Origin: Phallus indusiatus
Lineage: Eukaryota; Basidiomycota; Agaricomycetes; Phallales; Phallaceae
Assembly (NCBI GenBank): GCA_027605045.1
Contig: JAQFWX010000003.1
Span: forward strand, 682,001-746,000
Reading direction: 5' to 3'
Length of the DNA: 64,000 bases
Shown: positions 47,210 to 60,511 of the stretch, piece by piece
Layout of the letters: every line of letters begins with the position of its first letter
Position numbering within the stretch: position 1 is the first letter of the stretch
The notes under the pieces: generated by a model
Databases searched by the model: none
The model's input: the letters and a program-made list of their open reading frames with translations, nothing else
What the model was told of the DNA's origin: nothing
Program-made: the position numbers and the translations under genes

Positions 47210-50200
47210 ATGGAGGTAAAGTCTTAAGTTATTGATTCCATGAATTTAGCTGAAATATGTTAGGCTCTTCTGACTTCGTCGAATTCGTCGACAGCGGCTG
47301 CTGTCACCTTCATTACGTTTGTACAGGACCTCAAGCGTAAAACCAAAGTGTGGGGTCCTATGATAGAGCTTTGCGCAAGTGGGGAGAAGACTTTAGAGCG
47401 TTTTAGATATCAATTTCCCGAGGATTGGCTATATAGCGATCAACTAAGGGGCGAATGGAGTGCGTATAATGAAATACTGAAACGAAAGAGCGACTCTATT
47501 CAAGAGCAGCTAGGTACGTGATTGGTATCGTCCCCAAAATTCTAAATTTTGATCCTTCTTAAAGCTGGTCTTCAGCTTAAAGTCACGGCCGAAGACAAGA
47601 TAGTCGAAAACAAGATAAGCGACATACTTACGGAGTGGGAGCAGACGCGTCCTGTGCAGGGAAATATGCGCGCAGATACTGCCTTAAATGCCATTAATGC
47701 TTTCGAGAACAAACTGACACGAGTTCAAGAGGAGTACAACCTTATTTGTCGCGCGAAAGAGGCTCTTGACCTAGAGCTTGTCCGACATACCCGTCTGGAC
47801 CCTGTATTCGAAGAACTCAAAGACTTGAAAGCAGTTTGGACCGCCTTATCGGGGATATGGAGTCAAATCAACGATCTCAGAGAATCGCCGTGGGCTACAG
47901 TGCAGCCAAGAAAACTAAGGCAGAGCATCAATTCTCTAATATCTAGCACTAAAGAAATGCCGACTCGGATGAGACAGTACGCAGCCTATGAATATATTCA
48001 GGATACCTTGAGCAGCCTTTTGAAGTCTAATGTGCTTATTACGGAGTTGAAGTCGGAAGCTATGAAAGAGCGGCACTGGAAACAGCTGTTTAAGGTATTG
48101 CACGTACCAGCTAATATCGTACTAACTCAGTAAGAATTCGCTTCCGTCAAATATCATCTATCCTAATTTTTTTCAGGATGAGCCTCGGGCATGTCTATGA
48201 TTTAGACCTGAAAAGAAACGAAACACTGATTAAGGAAATTATTTTGCAAGCTCAAGGAGAAGTATGTAATTCTCTATACTTATGCTCAGGATTGGCTAAA
48301 ATTATTCATAGATGGGCTTGGAAGAATACATCAAACAGGTCAAGGAAATATGGACCAACTATACACTGGATCTAGTAAATTATCAAAATAAATGCCGTCT
48401 CATAAGGTTTGTATAAAGATATTGCTATCCTGATGCTAGAATCAGCTGATCTTGTTTCTAGGAGCTGGGATGAATTATTTGCGAAATGTAGCGAAAACCT
48501 GAATTCGCTTGTCGCCATGAAGTTGTCTCCTTATTATAAAGGTACGCAATTATTATTGACCCGTATATATTAAGTTTAACACTTTTTATCCAGTATTCGA
48601 GGAAGAAGTAAGTTGATGGTCTCGTAATGGGTCGAGACTTATTAAAGCTCTTGTATAGGCAAGCTCATGGGAGGAAAAATTGAATCGCATTCACGTTCTG
48701 TTTGGTAAGATTTGTTTAATTCATCCGACAAAGACTAATTAGGTTTAGATGTGTGGATTGACGTCCAACGGCAATGGGTATACCTCGAAGGAATATTTTC
48801 TGGGAGCGCCGACATCAAACACTTGCTTCCAGTTGAAACAGCCCGTTTTTCAAACATAAACGCGGAGTTCCTTACAGTAATGAAGAAGGTGTATAAGTCA
48901 CCTTTCGTGATCGATGTCATGAATATACCTGGTATCCAAAAAAGCTTGGAACGATTAGCGGACCTACTAGGCAAGATTCAAAAAGCCTTGGGGGAATATT
49001 TGGAACGGGAACGTTCATCATTTCCACGGTTTTATTTCGTCGGTGACGAAGATCTTCTCGAAATAATAGGCAATAGCAAAGACATACTTCGCATTATGAA
49101 ACACCTCAAAAAAATGTTTGCTGGGATATCCACTCTGAAGCTTGACGAAGAATTGACGGAAATACGTGGAATCGCTTCTCGCGAGGGGGAAGAAGTGATG
49201 TTTAAGAATGCCATACTTCTTCAAGAGTTCCCAAAGATTAATGACTGGCTCACGAAAGTGGAGTCTGAGATGCGATTATCTCTGGCTCATCTTCTGTGCG
49301 AGGCAGTTTCGGAACTTCAAGAGTTCTATACTGCTGGCCCTACTCTAACATTGGACAAATTTCTGCCTTGGATAGAAAAATATCCCGCTCAATTAGTTTC
49401 ACTAGCTATACAAGTAGCTTGGACTTCCGCCATCGAGAATTCGCTCGAGAACTCTCAATCGTTGGATGCTACATTAGACATTATCCGAAGAGGATTAGAT
49501 CTATTAGCTGATGTTGTCCTAACGGAACTTGTTCCGACTTCCCGGCGCAAATGCGAACATCTAATCACAGAGTTGGTTCATCAAAGGGACGTAACACGGA
49601 ACCTTATCTCTCAAGATGTTCATAGTAACAAAGCTTTCGACTGGTTGTATCAAATGAGATTTTATCTCAATCTGGATGGCAAAGCTGAAAATCCTTTGGA
49701 TAGACTGAAGATTCGTTTGGCTAATGCTGAATTCTCATATGGATGGGAATACCTAGGAGTACCTGATAGATTGGTCCAGACGCCTTTGACGGATAGGTGC
49801 TATCTAACGTTGACTCAGGCGCTGGACACTCAGCTTGGTGGTTCCCCCTTTGGTCCTGCTGGAACTGGTAAGCATCATTTGCAGTTGAATAATTGTCCTC
49901 ATCTCATTTCATATTATAGGAAAAACGGAATCAGTTAAGGCTCTTGGAGTGCAGCTTGGTCGCTTCGTCCTAGTATTTTGTTGTGATGAGACATTTGATT
50001 TTCAGGCAATGGGTCGCATCTTTGTCGGCTTATGTCAAGTTGGGGCTTGGGGATGCTTCGACGAATTCAATCGTTTAGAAGAACGGATTCTGAGCGCAGT
50101 CTCTCAACAAGTGCAAAGCATTCAACAGGGTCTAGCCTCTCTAGTCCAAAATCCTAACGCAGAGATAGAACTTGTAGGAAAAAGTCTGAAGATTAACTCA

Positions 50201-53200
50201 AACGTTGGTTCGTATGATGTTTCGATCAATGCCTTGCTGTTGGCTGAACAATAATTTTATAGGTATCTTCATTACTACCAATCCCAACTATGCCGGTCGC
50301 TCTACGCTGCCTCCAAATCTTACGAAACTATTCCGGCCGTATGTTGTCATTCCCTATATTTTTATAGATGCTTATCAAATCATTATCTAGGATGGCAATG
50401 ACTCGTCCGGATAGAGAGCTGATTGCTCAGGTTATGTTATTCTCTCAAGGGTTCCGTACTGCCGAGATTTTGGCTTCAAAGATAGTTCCCTTCTTCAATT
50501 TATGCTCAGAACAGCTATCGCCGCAACCACATTATGATTTTGGTTTGCGTGCCCTCAAGGCCGTCTTAGCAAGTGCCGGTATTCTCAAACGAGAGCGCTT
50601 ACAAACACTGCGAACCTCGACTACTGACTCGGACCTTCCAACTGAAGGTTTATCGGATGCAATTTCAGAGCAAGTTATTCTCATCCAAAGCGTCACAGAA
50701 ACCATCGTTCCGAAATTAGTTGCTGACGATGTACCTCTTTTGACAAGGTTAGTAGATCAAACTCGATGTTAAGTAACGAGCTCACTTTCGCCAGTCTTCT
50801 CGCTGATGTTTTCCCGGGTGTTGATTATGTGCCCGTTGATCTCGATGCCCTACACGAGCAAATTATTCAGGTTTGTAAACAACGACGGCTGGTGCCCGGT
50901 GAGGGTTGGGTGGCCAAAATCCTGCAACTCTACCAGATTCAAAAAATTCAGCATGGTTTGATGATGGTTGGTCCATCTGGAACCGGGAAAACCAATGCGT
51001 GGCAGGTTCTTCTTAAAGCGCTGGAAAACTTGGATGGCACAGAGGGGGTTTTCTACGTCATCGATCCGAAAGCGATGCATAAGGATGCCCTATACGGAAC
51101 TTTGGATTCTACTACGCGAGAATGGAACGACGGTTTATTCACCCATATACTGAGAAAAATCGTAGACGACGTTCGCGGGGAAAGTAGCAAGCGACATTGG
51201 ATCGTATTTGACGGTGATGTGGATCCTGAGTGGGTAGAAAACTTGAATAGGTTAGCAAAGTATCTGTGCTTCTGTTCTTGTCGCTTACTTCGTCGTGTAC
51301 AGTGTACTCGACGATAACAAACTTCTTACACTACCGAACGGCGAAAGATTGAATCTTCCTTCTAACGTTCGCATAATGTTCGAGGTTGAACATCTGAAAT
51401 ATGCTACACCTGCTACAGTCAGTCGCTGCGGAATGATCTGGTTCAGCGAGGACGTTATTGAACCTTCGATGATATACCGAAATTACTTGGACACTTTGGC
51501 TACCGTTGCGTTAGATGCGGATGACGAAGAACTGATTGATAATGTCACTCGTCGTCCAGGCATTTCGGCTCCAAATGCGTCTCTTCCCAACCTCGAAATT
51601 CAGCAAAGCATTGCAGGCATGCTTGAACCTTACTTCACACCGGACGGTCTTGTCAGCACCGCTTTACGACATGTTGAGTCTTTCGAGCACATAATGGACT
51701 TTACCACTACTCGCGCCCTCAATACTCTTTTCTCATTGGTCAATAAAACAGTACGCAACATCATCGATTATAACAATCAACATCCCGACTTTCCTCTTTC
51801 CAACGATCGGATGGAGCAATACGTAACTAGGCGACTGTTACTCAACATAATCTGGGCCTTTTCCGGTGACTGCAAACTCGACGCACGCGCTGAATTGGGC
51901 AATTTCCTGTCTAGTAGGAGTGGAATAGATGTCCCATTAATCACCACCAATTTATCTTTGTTGGACTACGATGTTTCCGTAAATCCGGATGAATGGGTTC
52001 CGTGGCAATCTAAAGTTCCTGCAATAGAAATCGAGGCCCATGCGGTTACAGCTTCGGATGTTGTTGTTCCAACAGTGGACACTCTTAGACACGAAGAGGT
52101 CCTTTACTCATGGTTATCAGAACACAAACCATTAATGCTTTGTGGGCCTCCTGGTTCCGGGAAAACAATGACATTATTCAGCGCGCTGAGAAAGCTCCCA
52201 GATATGGAGGTAGTTGGATTGAATTTTTCCAGTGCTACCACCCCGGAGCTGATCATGAAGACATTTGAACAATATTGCGAATATCGGAAAACACCTAATG
52301 GCGTCGTCCTTTCACCAGTGCAAATAGGACGATGGCTTGTTTTATTCTGCGATGAAATTAATCTTCCGGCCCCCGATAAATATGGCACTCAACGTGTCAT
52401 ATCATTTTTGCGTCAACTAGTCGAATGTGGTGGCTATTATAGACCAACAGATATGGCATGGGTACATCTGGAGAGGATTCAATTTGTGGGGGCTTGTAAT
52501 CCTCCTACAGATCCTGGCCGTGTGCCGTTGAGTCATCGATTCTTGCGACATTCACCCTTGATTATGGTCGACTATCCAGGAGAACTTTCGTTGAAACAAA
52601 TTTATGGTACATATAATCGAGCAATGCTCAAAGTTGTACCAAATTTGCGTGCTTATTCAGAACCGTTAACGGATGCTATGGTCTCGTTTTATCTCGCCTC
52701 ACAGAAGCGGTTTACGAGCGACATTCAAGCACATTACGTTTATAGTCCTCGTGAGTTGACGAGGTGGGTCCGCGGTATTTATGAAGCCATTAAACCCTTG
52801 GATTCCTTATCTGTGGAGGGCCTTATACGAGTTTGGGGTCACGAAGCTTTACGACTCTTCCAAGATCGTCTTGTAACCGAAGAAGAAAAACAATGGACAG
52901 ATGAGAATGTTGATTCTACGGCAATGGCAAATTTCCCGAATATGAATTGCGAGGAAGCGCTAAGCAGGCCGATACTCTTTTCAAACTGGACTTCTAAGAA
53001 TTATATCCCTGTGGACCGTGAACAGCTGAGAGAGTACACTAAAGCTCGTCTTCGTGTTTTCCATGAAGAAGAACTTGACGTTCCTTTGGTTCTCTTCAAC
53101 GATGTTTTGGATCACGTTCTCCGCATAGATAGAGTGTTCCGTCAGATCCAAGGTCATTTACTGCTGATCGGGGTGAGTGGGAGTGGCAAAGTAAGTATCC

Positions 53201-56200
53201 ATGATGTATCACCCTAGTTTTATCTGAATATTTTCAGACAACCCTGTCTCGTTTTGTTGCTTGGATGAACGGTTTGAGTATCTTCCAAATCAAAGTTTCC
53301 AACAAGTACACTGGAGATGACTTTGATGATGATTTACGTACTGTTCTCCGCCGATCAGGAACTAAGGGTGAAAAGATCTGTTTCATTATGGACGAATCCA
53401 ACGTTTTAGACTCCGGATTCTTGGAACGTATGAACACTCTTCTGGCGAATGCTGAAGTACCTGGTCTGTTTGAAGGAGACGAATATTCGGCCCTGATGAC
53501 AGCATGTAAAGAAGGGTCCCAGCGGGACGGTCTCATGCTTGATTCTCATGAAGAGCTTTATCGATGGTTCACTCAACAAGTCGCCAAAAACCTTCACGTT
53601 GTTTTTACTATGAATCCCCCTGAAAACGGACTTGCTTCTCGTGCCGCTACCTCCCCGGCCCTTTTCAATCGATGTGTTCTTGACTGGTTCGGTGATTGGA
53701 ATGATCAGGCCTTTTATCAAGTAGGAATGGAGTTTACTAGGACGCTTGATTTGGATCTTCCCTCTTATACACCGCCGATGCACTTCCCTATCGCTTACCG
53801 CCAATTGGAGATGCCTCCTACTCATCGTACGGGTGTCGTTAATGCCTTCGTGCATATTCACCAATCAATGCATCATTTCAATAACCGATTAAGTCGACGA
53901 CAGGGGAGATATAATTACGTCACCCCGCGGCATTATCTGGATTTGTATGTTCGTCGATTGTATCATTGGAGATAGTTGCTTACCTTTGCATTTAGCCTTC
54001 ATCACTACGTGCATTTGTACACAGAAAAACGAGATGAGCTAGAAGAGCAACAACGGCATCTGCATGTCGGTCTGGACAAACTACGCGATACCGTAACTCA
54101 AGTAGAGGAATTGCGTGCCAGCCTGGCTATGAAGCGCAAGCAACTTGAAACAAAAGATGCGGAGGCAAATGAGAAGCTCAGACGGATGGTGGCAGATCAA
54201 CAGGAGGCAGAACACAAGAAAGCAGCGTCCATAGAAATCCAGGCAGCTTTAGCCGAACAGGACAAAAACATTGAGCAAAGGCGTGCTATTGTATTGGCGG
54301 ATTTAGCTAATGCTGAGCCAGCCGTTCTGGAAGCCCAAGCCGCAGTTAACAACATCAGACGTAATCAAATGCAAGAAGTTCGGGCTATGGGTAACCCTCC
54401 CGAGGCAGTGAAACTTGCCATGGAATCTGCCTGTACGATTCTTGGTCACAAGGTTGACAGTTGGCGTACTGTTCAAGGCATCATTCGTCAAGATAATTTC
54501 CAACAAAGAATATTAGGGTTCGATACAAACCGCCAACTCACCAAGCAGCTTCGAGAATTTATGAAGAAAGAATATCTTAGTCGTCCTTCTTATAACTACG
54601 AGGTTGTGAATCACGCTAGTAAAGCCTGTGGTCCTGTTGTCAAATGGGTTATAGCTCAAATCAACTATTCGGAGATCTTGGAAAGAGTCGAGCCGCTCCG
54701 GAATGAAGTCCAGTCGCTAGAGAATCAAGCTGAGCAGACCAAGAAGCAAGCAGCCACTATGGTGGAAATGATTGCGGAGTTGGAAGCCAGTATTGGAAGA
54801 TATAAAGAAGAATACGCCTTGTTGATAAGCGAGACCCAAGCCATAAAAGCGGAAATGGAACGCGTACAGAGCAAAGTTGATCGTAGTTTGAAGCTGCTAG
54901 AATCCTTGTCTTCGGAACGTGCCCGGTGGGAAGCTGGCAGTCGTACCTTCGAAACAGAAATGAGCACTATCGTTGGTGACGTTCTACTTTCTGCAGCTTT
55001 TATAGCCTATGGCGGATTCTTCGATCAGCAATATCGGGAGAATATGTGGCATGAATGGACAGCCCATTTGACCGACGCTAACCTCAAATTTAAACAAGAG
55101 CTTTCTTTGACCGAATATCTTTCCACGCCTGATGATCGTCTCAACTGGCAGTCGAAGTCGTTGCCTTCGGACGTTCTTTGCACTGAGAATGCAATTATGC
55201 TGAAACGATTCAACCGATACCCTCTCATCATTGATCCTACGGGGCAAGCTACAACTTTCCTTCTCAATGAGTACAAAGATAGAAAGATTACGGTTACTAG
55301 CTTCCTTGACGACGCCTTTTTGAAAATCTTAGAGAGTGCATTACGTTTTGGAAATGCGCTTTTGATTCAAGATGTAGAACGCTTGGATCCCATATTGAAT
55401 GCCGTCCTCAACAAGGAAATCAGACGAACTGGTGGACGTGTCCTCATACGCCTTGGCAATCAAGACATTGATTTTTCTCCTTCATTCACCATGTTCTTGT
55501 CGACCCGAGATCCTTCTGTCGAATTTTCACCAGATATTTGCAGTCGTGTTACGTTTGTCAACTTCACCATGACTCGTAGCAGTTTACAAAGCCAATCTCT
55601 CGATCAGGTTTTGAAGGTTGAACGTCCAGAGACAGATCAAAAACGGACAGATCTGATGAAGATACAAGGGGAGTTCAGGTTGAGGTTGCGGACGTTGGAA
55701 AAGTTACTACTGCAAGCCTTGAATCAATCCACAGGAAATATTCTCGACGACGATAAGGTCATAGATACACTGGAAACACTCAAGAGAGAAGCGGCTGAAA
55801 TCACTCGGAAGGTGGAAGAGACCGACATTGTTATCAAAGAAGTCGAAGGTGTTACTGCGGAGTATATTCCGTTAGCTCAAGCATGCAGTTCCATATTCTT
55901 CATCTTGGAGCAGCTGAACTTGATCAATCACTTTTATCAATTTTCGCTTCGTTTCTTCCTTGATATATTTGATTATGTTTTGCATCAGAACCCGAATCTG
56001 CTGAACGTCAAAGATCCTGGACAGCGACGAGAAATACTGCTCGATGACCTATTCACCGTAGTGTACCAACGTACATCGCGTGCCCTGTTACATCAAGATC
56101 ATATTATGTTGGCTATTCTTCTCGCTCAAATCAAGCTACGAGGTATCGAAGAAATTACTGAGGAAACCGAATTTTTCCTTGAAAGTGGAGACGGCTCTAA

Positions 56201-58581
56201 AAGCGTGGACATGTCGTCAGAAATCCAAATGGCCTCCTACTTGTCGATCGATCAACAGAAGCGTCTGCGTATGTTTTCTGGAAATCCAATATTCAACATC
56301 GTGCCGAAGCATCTTTTGGAACACGAAGATGATTGGAAACCCGTGATCGAGTCATCAAGTCCCGAAGAGCAGGTGCCCACTTTATGGACTGGTGTTTCGG
56401 GTAAGGCTTTTCACGTATGGTTTTTTTGGCATGCTTATGGTGGTTTAGATATTGTTCGCTCTATTCGAAATCTGTCTGTTGTAAAATGCTTGCGTCCAGA
56501 TCGTCTGCTGCAAGCCACAGCTATCTTTGTCAAGGCAGTTTTCGGAGATGATATTGTGGATGAGCCGAATTACAACTTAGAGGAAATTGTCAAACACGAA
56601 GTCCAACCAACTACACCGCTAGCTTTAGTGTCCGTAATTGGTTACGATGCTAGTTATAGGGTTGATAACCTTGTCAAAAACACGGGTTCAAAGTGTACTC
56701 CTGTAGCTATGGGCTCTCAGGAAGGATTCGCGCTTGCAGACCAAGCCATTGCCACTGCCGCCCGACAAGGAACTTGGGTATTACTAAAGAACGTCCACCT
56801 CGCGCCATCATGGTTGGGTCAACTTGAAAAACGTCTTCAGACTATTAACCCTCATTCTAATTTCCGTGTTTTCCTGACTATGGAAATTAATCCCGTCATC
56901 CCAGTGAATTTACTGCGCCGATCGCGAATCTTTATGAACGAGCCGCCCCCTGGAATCAAAGCCAATTTACAGGATAGTCTACGAAACATAGCGCCTAGCC
57001 GCCTTAGTCAAGGGCCGGCTGAAAAGTTCCGGTTGTACTTCATATTGGCTTGGTTCCATGCTGTCGTACAAGAACGCCTGAGATATGTCCCTCTTGGATG
57101 GAGCAAAACCTACGATTTCAACGATTCTGATATGGCTGCCGCTTTCAATACTATTGATACGTGGTTGCACTCTGTTGCAAAAGGGCGTGCCAACATTGAT
57201 CCAGCCGTTATTCCTTGGGACGCTGTTAGGACACTTATCAAAGAATCTGTCTACGGAGGACGAATTGATAGCGATTTCGACCAGAAAGTCTTGGATGCGT
57301 TCGTCGACCGATTATTCACTCCTGATTCGTATCAAGTTGATTTTGACCTCGTTCCTCGTATTGAAGGTCAAGAAATCGTGACTGTACCCGAGGGAACCAA
57401 GTTAGACCATTTCTTGGCTTGGGTTCAGAAACTACCCGAGCGGGAGCCACCTTCGTGGCTGAGCTTGCCGCCGACTGCAGAAAGGGTGATCGCGGTCTCC
57501 AGAGGCAATCTTCTTCTCGGCAAACTTCGCAAAATGCGAGCTTTGGTCGACGATGAAGAGAATGATACTTCCGGCAAGCCAATGACCGGTGGCGGGTCGC
57601 AACAGCCTGCATGGATGCGTAGCTTACTACAGTATTGTCAAGACTGGTTGAAAGAACTACCTGAGGTAAAGTATAAGGTCATAAAGCTCTGCTAAGTAAC
57701 CCAAATTAACAAAGTTTCTCAGGCTTTGAATGTTCTTCAGAAGCAAGATGGTGATAACAAAGATCCATTGTTCAGATTCTTCATGAGAGAAGGTTTACTC
57801 GGCCGGAACTTACTGACTTGTGTTCGTAAAGATTTGGCGGACGTAGTCAAAGTCTGTGAAGGAGGTTTGAAACAAACCAATCATCTTCGGAATCTGATGG
57901 GACAATTGATGAAAGGTATTGATATTCCCGAACTTGTGGGTGTGGCCAACGCGTAATTGATTATCGTTCCCCAGGTACCATCCCCGATCACTGGCGAAGA
58001 TATAAAGTCACAAGAACGACTTCAGTGTCTCAATGGATCCCGAATCTGAGCCGTCGATTAGGACAGTTAGAACATATATCACAATGGACTTCATTCACCG
58101 ATACTGAAGTCTGGTTGGGCGGCTTATTTTTCCCTGAAGCCTACATTACCGCGACTAGACAAGCTGTAGCCCACCGCAAGAAGTGGTCATTGGAAACGTT
58201 ACACTTAAGACTTGATTTGGAGCAGATCCAAGATCCAGAAGGGTTCATTTTAGATGGTACGTAAAACCGAAAACTGGTTTGCCCTATCGCTTGTCTTGGG
58301 CTGAGATTTTTTCCTTAGGACTTGTATTGGAAGGAGCGGCATTATCTGGCAGTCAACTTTCTTTGAATGACGGCGAGACGACTCGGCTGGGACCATCGCA
58401 GCTCAGATGGGTTCAAGCCCAGAGCGATCCAGCTGTTGACGGGACTGCATTCGTCGAGCTCCCCGTCTATCTCAACGTTGATCGGAGTGACGTCCTGTTT
58501 ACAGTTGAACTCGCATTCTCTAAGACCGATACTAATCTAGTGGCGATGAGGGCTGTTTGTTTAACAGCTGGCGGCCAGTAA
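47210..58581 (+). CDS. dhc2: Cytoplasmic dynein heavy chain, motor-containing polypeptide (split-gene type)
   Basis: ATG 47210 opens a 6-base first exon (ME) joined to [20 protein letters not shown]. From there the protein follows cytoplasmic dynein 1 from roughly residue 1,150 of the animal protein: [41 protein letters not shown] and [20 protein letters not shown]. The motor is complete. AAA1 has GPAGTGKTESVK and [11 protein letters not shown]2 [11 protein letters not shown]3 [10 protein letters not shown] and AAA4 GVSGSGKTTL. The coiled-coil stalk (about 54000-54900) has the microtubule-binding tip between its arms, and AAA5, AAA6 and the C-terminal domain follow. The protein is roughly 3,450-3,500 residues against about 4,500 for a full heavy chain; the N-terminal tail that binds intermediate chains is absent. 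I recall that agaricomycetes such as Schizophyllum commune encode the heavy chain in two genes, dhc1 and dhc2. The 3' half contains one exon of about 3.7 kb without introns. Confidence 0.95.
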
Positions 58582-58803
58582 GGATTGCCAATAAAGTTTA
58601 TTACATGCATACACTTGGTATATATTTACACGCACTTGCATACAGACTTACATACACTTTTGTTGCTACCCAATCTAATAAATATACCCTCTTTGCTCAT
58701 TTTTCTTGATGCGATTGCAAGAGTAAAAACTTTCTAAGCTGTTTTCTAACACGATTATGATGGATAAAATAAACATAGTGAGTAGTTGAGAAATTTGGTG
58801 AGC

Positions 58804-59094
58804 TCACTGTTTGTGATCGCGCAGCTGCTCAAGTGCGTGGATGACTTGATCTTGATCAGCAAGCGACATGTCGCCACCAGGAAAATCGACAGCAGCCTTT
58901 CTCGACGTTGCTAATAATTCCTTAAACCTATTTGTCTATAAAGAACGGGAGGCAAATTTAGATTTGAGAGAAACTTGTTCGTAGGATTAACTCACCGCTG
59001 CCAACAAATCCTGTTTTGTTGAAAGATCATTTTGCTGCTGGCTTGTTTCTATTACGTCTGCCAATGCTGGAAGAATGTCCTTGTAGGAGTTCAT
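58804..59094 (-). CDS. MED9: Small Mediator subunit 9-like (Med9/Cse2) protein
   Basis: Two exons (59094-58996 and 58935-58804) join across an intron with GTGAGT...TATAG ends. The result is about 76 residues: MNSYKDILPALADVIETSQQ, DLLAATNRFKELLATSRKAA, FPGGDMSLADQDQVIHALEQ, ending RDHKQ. It consists of two helices linked by a PGGDMS turn. The pattern NxFK..L..AR.....PGGD(M/L)S..DQ..VI..LE.LR matches what I remember of fungal Med9 proteins, Mediator middle-module subunits. The assignment is tentative because the protein is so short. The frame stays open upstream to an in-frame TAG that is also a possible splice acceptor, so an additional first exon is possible. The ATG is only 89 bases from the divergent THR1 start. 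Confidence 0.45.
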
Positions 59095-59183
59095 GCGCGT
59101 TGTCCAGTGATGTAGTTGTCCAAATGTGTTGAACGCTGAGAACTCCGACTCCTAGCAGTGAGTTTGAGTCACTGTCACTGCCG

Positions 59184-60396
59184 ATGACCAGCCCGAAATT
59201 CGTTATCAAAGTTCCCGCAACGAGTGCTAATATTGGCCCGGGCTTTGACGTCGTCGGGCTTTCCTTGTCTCTATATCTAACACTAACTGTTACCGTGTAC
59301 ATACACTCTACAGACTCGTCATCCACTCCTCCAAAATCTACAATCACACATTCAGGCGAGGGGGCTGACGTCGTTCCGCTTGATATATACAAGAATCTCA
59401 CCACTCGCGTCGCTCTTTATGTTCTAAGATGTCATGGCATCCAAAAACTTCCACCATTACATATACACGCTCATAATGAAATACCTTTCGGACGTGGTTT
59501 AGGCTCTTCGGGTGCTGCTGTAATAGCAGGTGTTTTACTGGCAAACGCTCTTGGAAAGCTCAATCTACCACAATCCCGTCTTCTTGATTTTGCATTGATG
59601 GTCGAAAGACATCCTGATAATGTGACGGCTGCATTGGTTGGCGGGTTCGTTGGCTCGTATCTCCGGGAGCTGGATCCTGCAGCCATGGAAGCTGCATCTG
59701 TTCCTCTATCGGAAGTTCTTCCAGAGTATCCACCAGATGCGGGAGAGGACTGGGGTAAGAATCCTCCCGTGGCGCCGCTAGGCATCGGACATTTCGTAAA
59801 ATTCAAATGGACGCAGGAAATCCGTGCTTTGGCCATTATCCCTCGGTTTGAACTAAGCACCGCTAAAGCTAGACAAGTTCTTCCACTCACATACTCGCGG
59901 AAAGATTTGGTTTGTGCGGTTATGTATTACATTTTCTTAAACTTATTCCCTTTTCCTTTGTCCTCTGCTTTAGGTTTTCAATATGCAGCGACTAGCTGTC
60001 CTAACCACTGCTCTTGGACAATCTCCTCCAGATTCTGAATTAATATACGAAGCTATGAAAGATAGAGTACATCAACCATATAGAAAGTCACTGGTAAGTA
60101 ATTTTGAAATGACGCTATGGCAAAGGCAGCATGACTCGGTATTCATATCCTTGCTTATTGTTTAGATACCGGGTTTGACAGAGGTTACTTCCATGATCAC
60201 ACCTCAAACACATAAAGGCCTGCTGGGAATCTGTCTTTCCGGAGCCGGTCCTACTATTCTGGCGCTCGCGACGGAAGGATTTGAAAAAATAGCACTCGAC
60301 GCAGAACGTATATTCAATGAGAAAGGTGTTAGCGTAGACTGGAAGGTATTGGAAGTCGTTGGCGGAAGCGAAGTGGTTGGACTCGGACTTGAGTAA
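59184..60396 (+). CDS. THR1: Homoserine kinase (threonine biosynthesis)
   Basis: The start ATG 59184 gives MTSPKFVIKVPATSANIGPG, the GHMP-kinase N terminus. The ATP-binding GHMP motif IPFGRGLGSSGAAVIAGVLL lies at about residues 99-118, with VERHPDNVTAALVGGFVGSY following. After an intron near 59910-59974 come VFNMQRLAVLTTALGQ and MKDRVHQPYRKSLIPGL. A second intron precedes ITPQTHKGLLGICLSGAGPT, the C-terminal GHMP motif. The stop is at 60394-60396. The length, about 360 residues, is typical. The enzyme phosphorylates L-homoserine in the cytosol, the committed step towards threonine. A Pro-rich acidic insert (LSEVLPEYPPDAGEDWGK) is usual in fungi. All catalytic motifs are intact. Confidence 0.94.
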
Positions 60397-60511
60397 AGTG
60401 GTTGCTGTTCAAATTGCCGTTGCGTTGCCGAATCCGCACTACAACTAACCATTCATTCATCCGCCACTGTCAGTATTCATCATTCATCATTCTCTATCTT
60501 TCTTGCTTTCC

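Noticed and set aside
53406..53864. 152-codon minus-strand open frame opposite dynein
   Set aside because: It lies opposite the conserved AAA4 exon of dynein and has no family features of its own.
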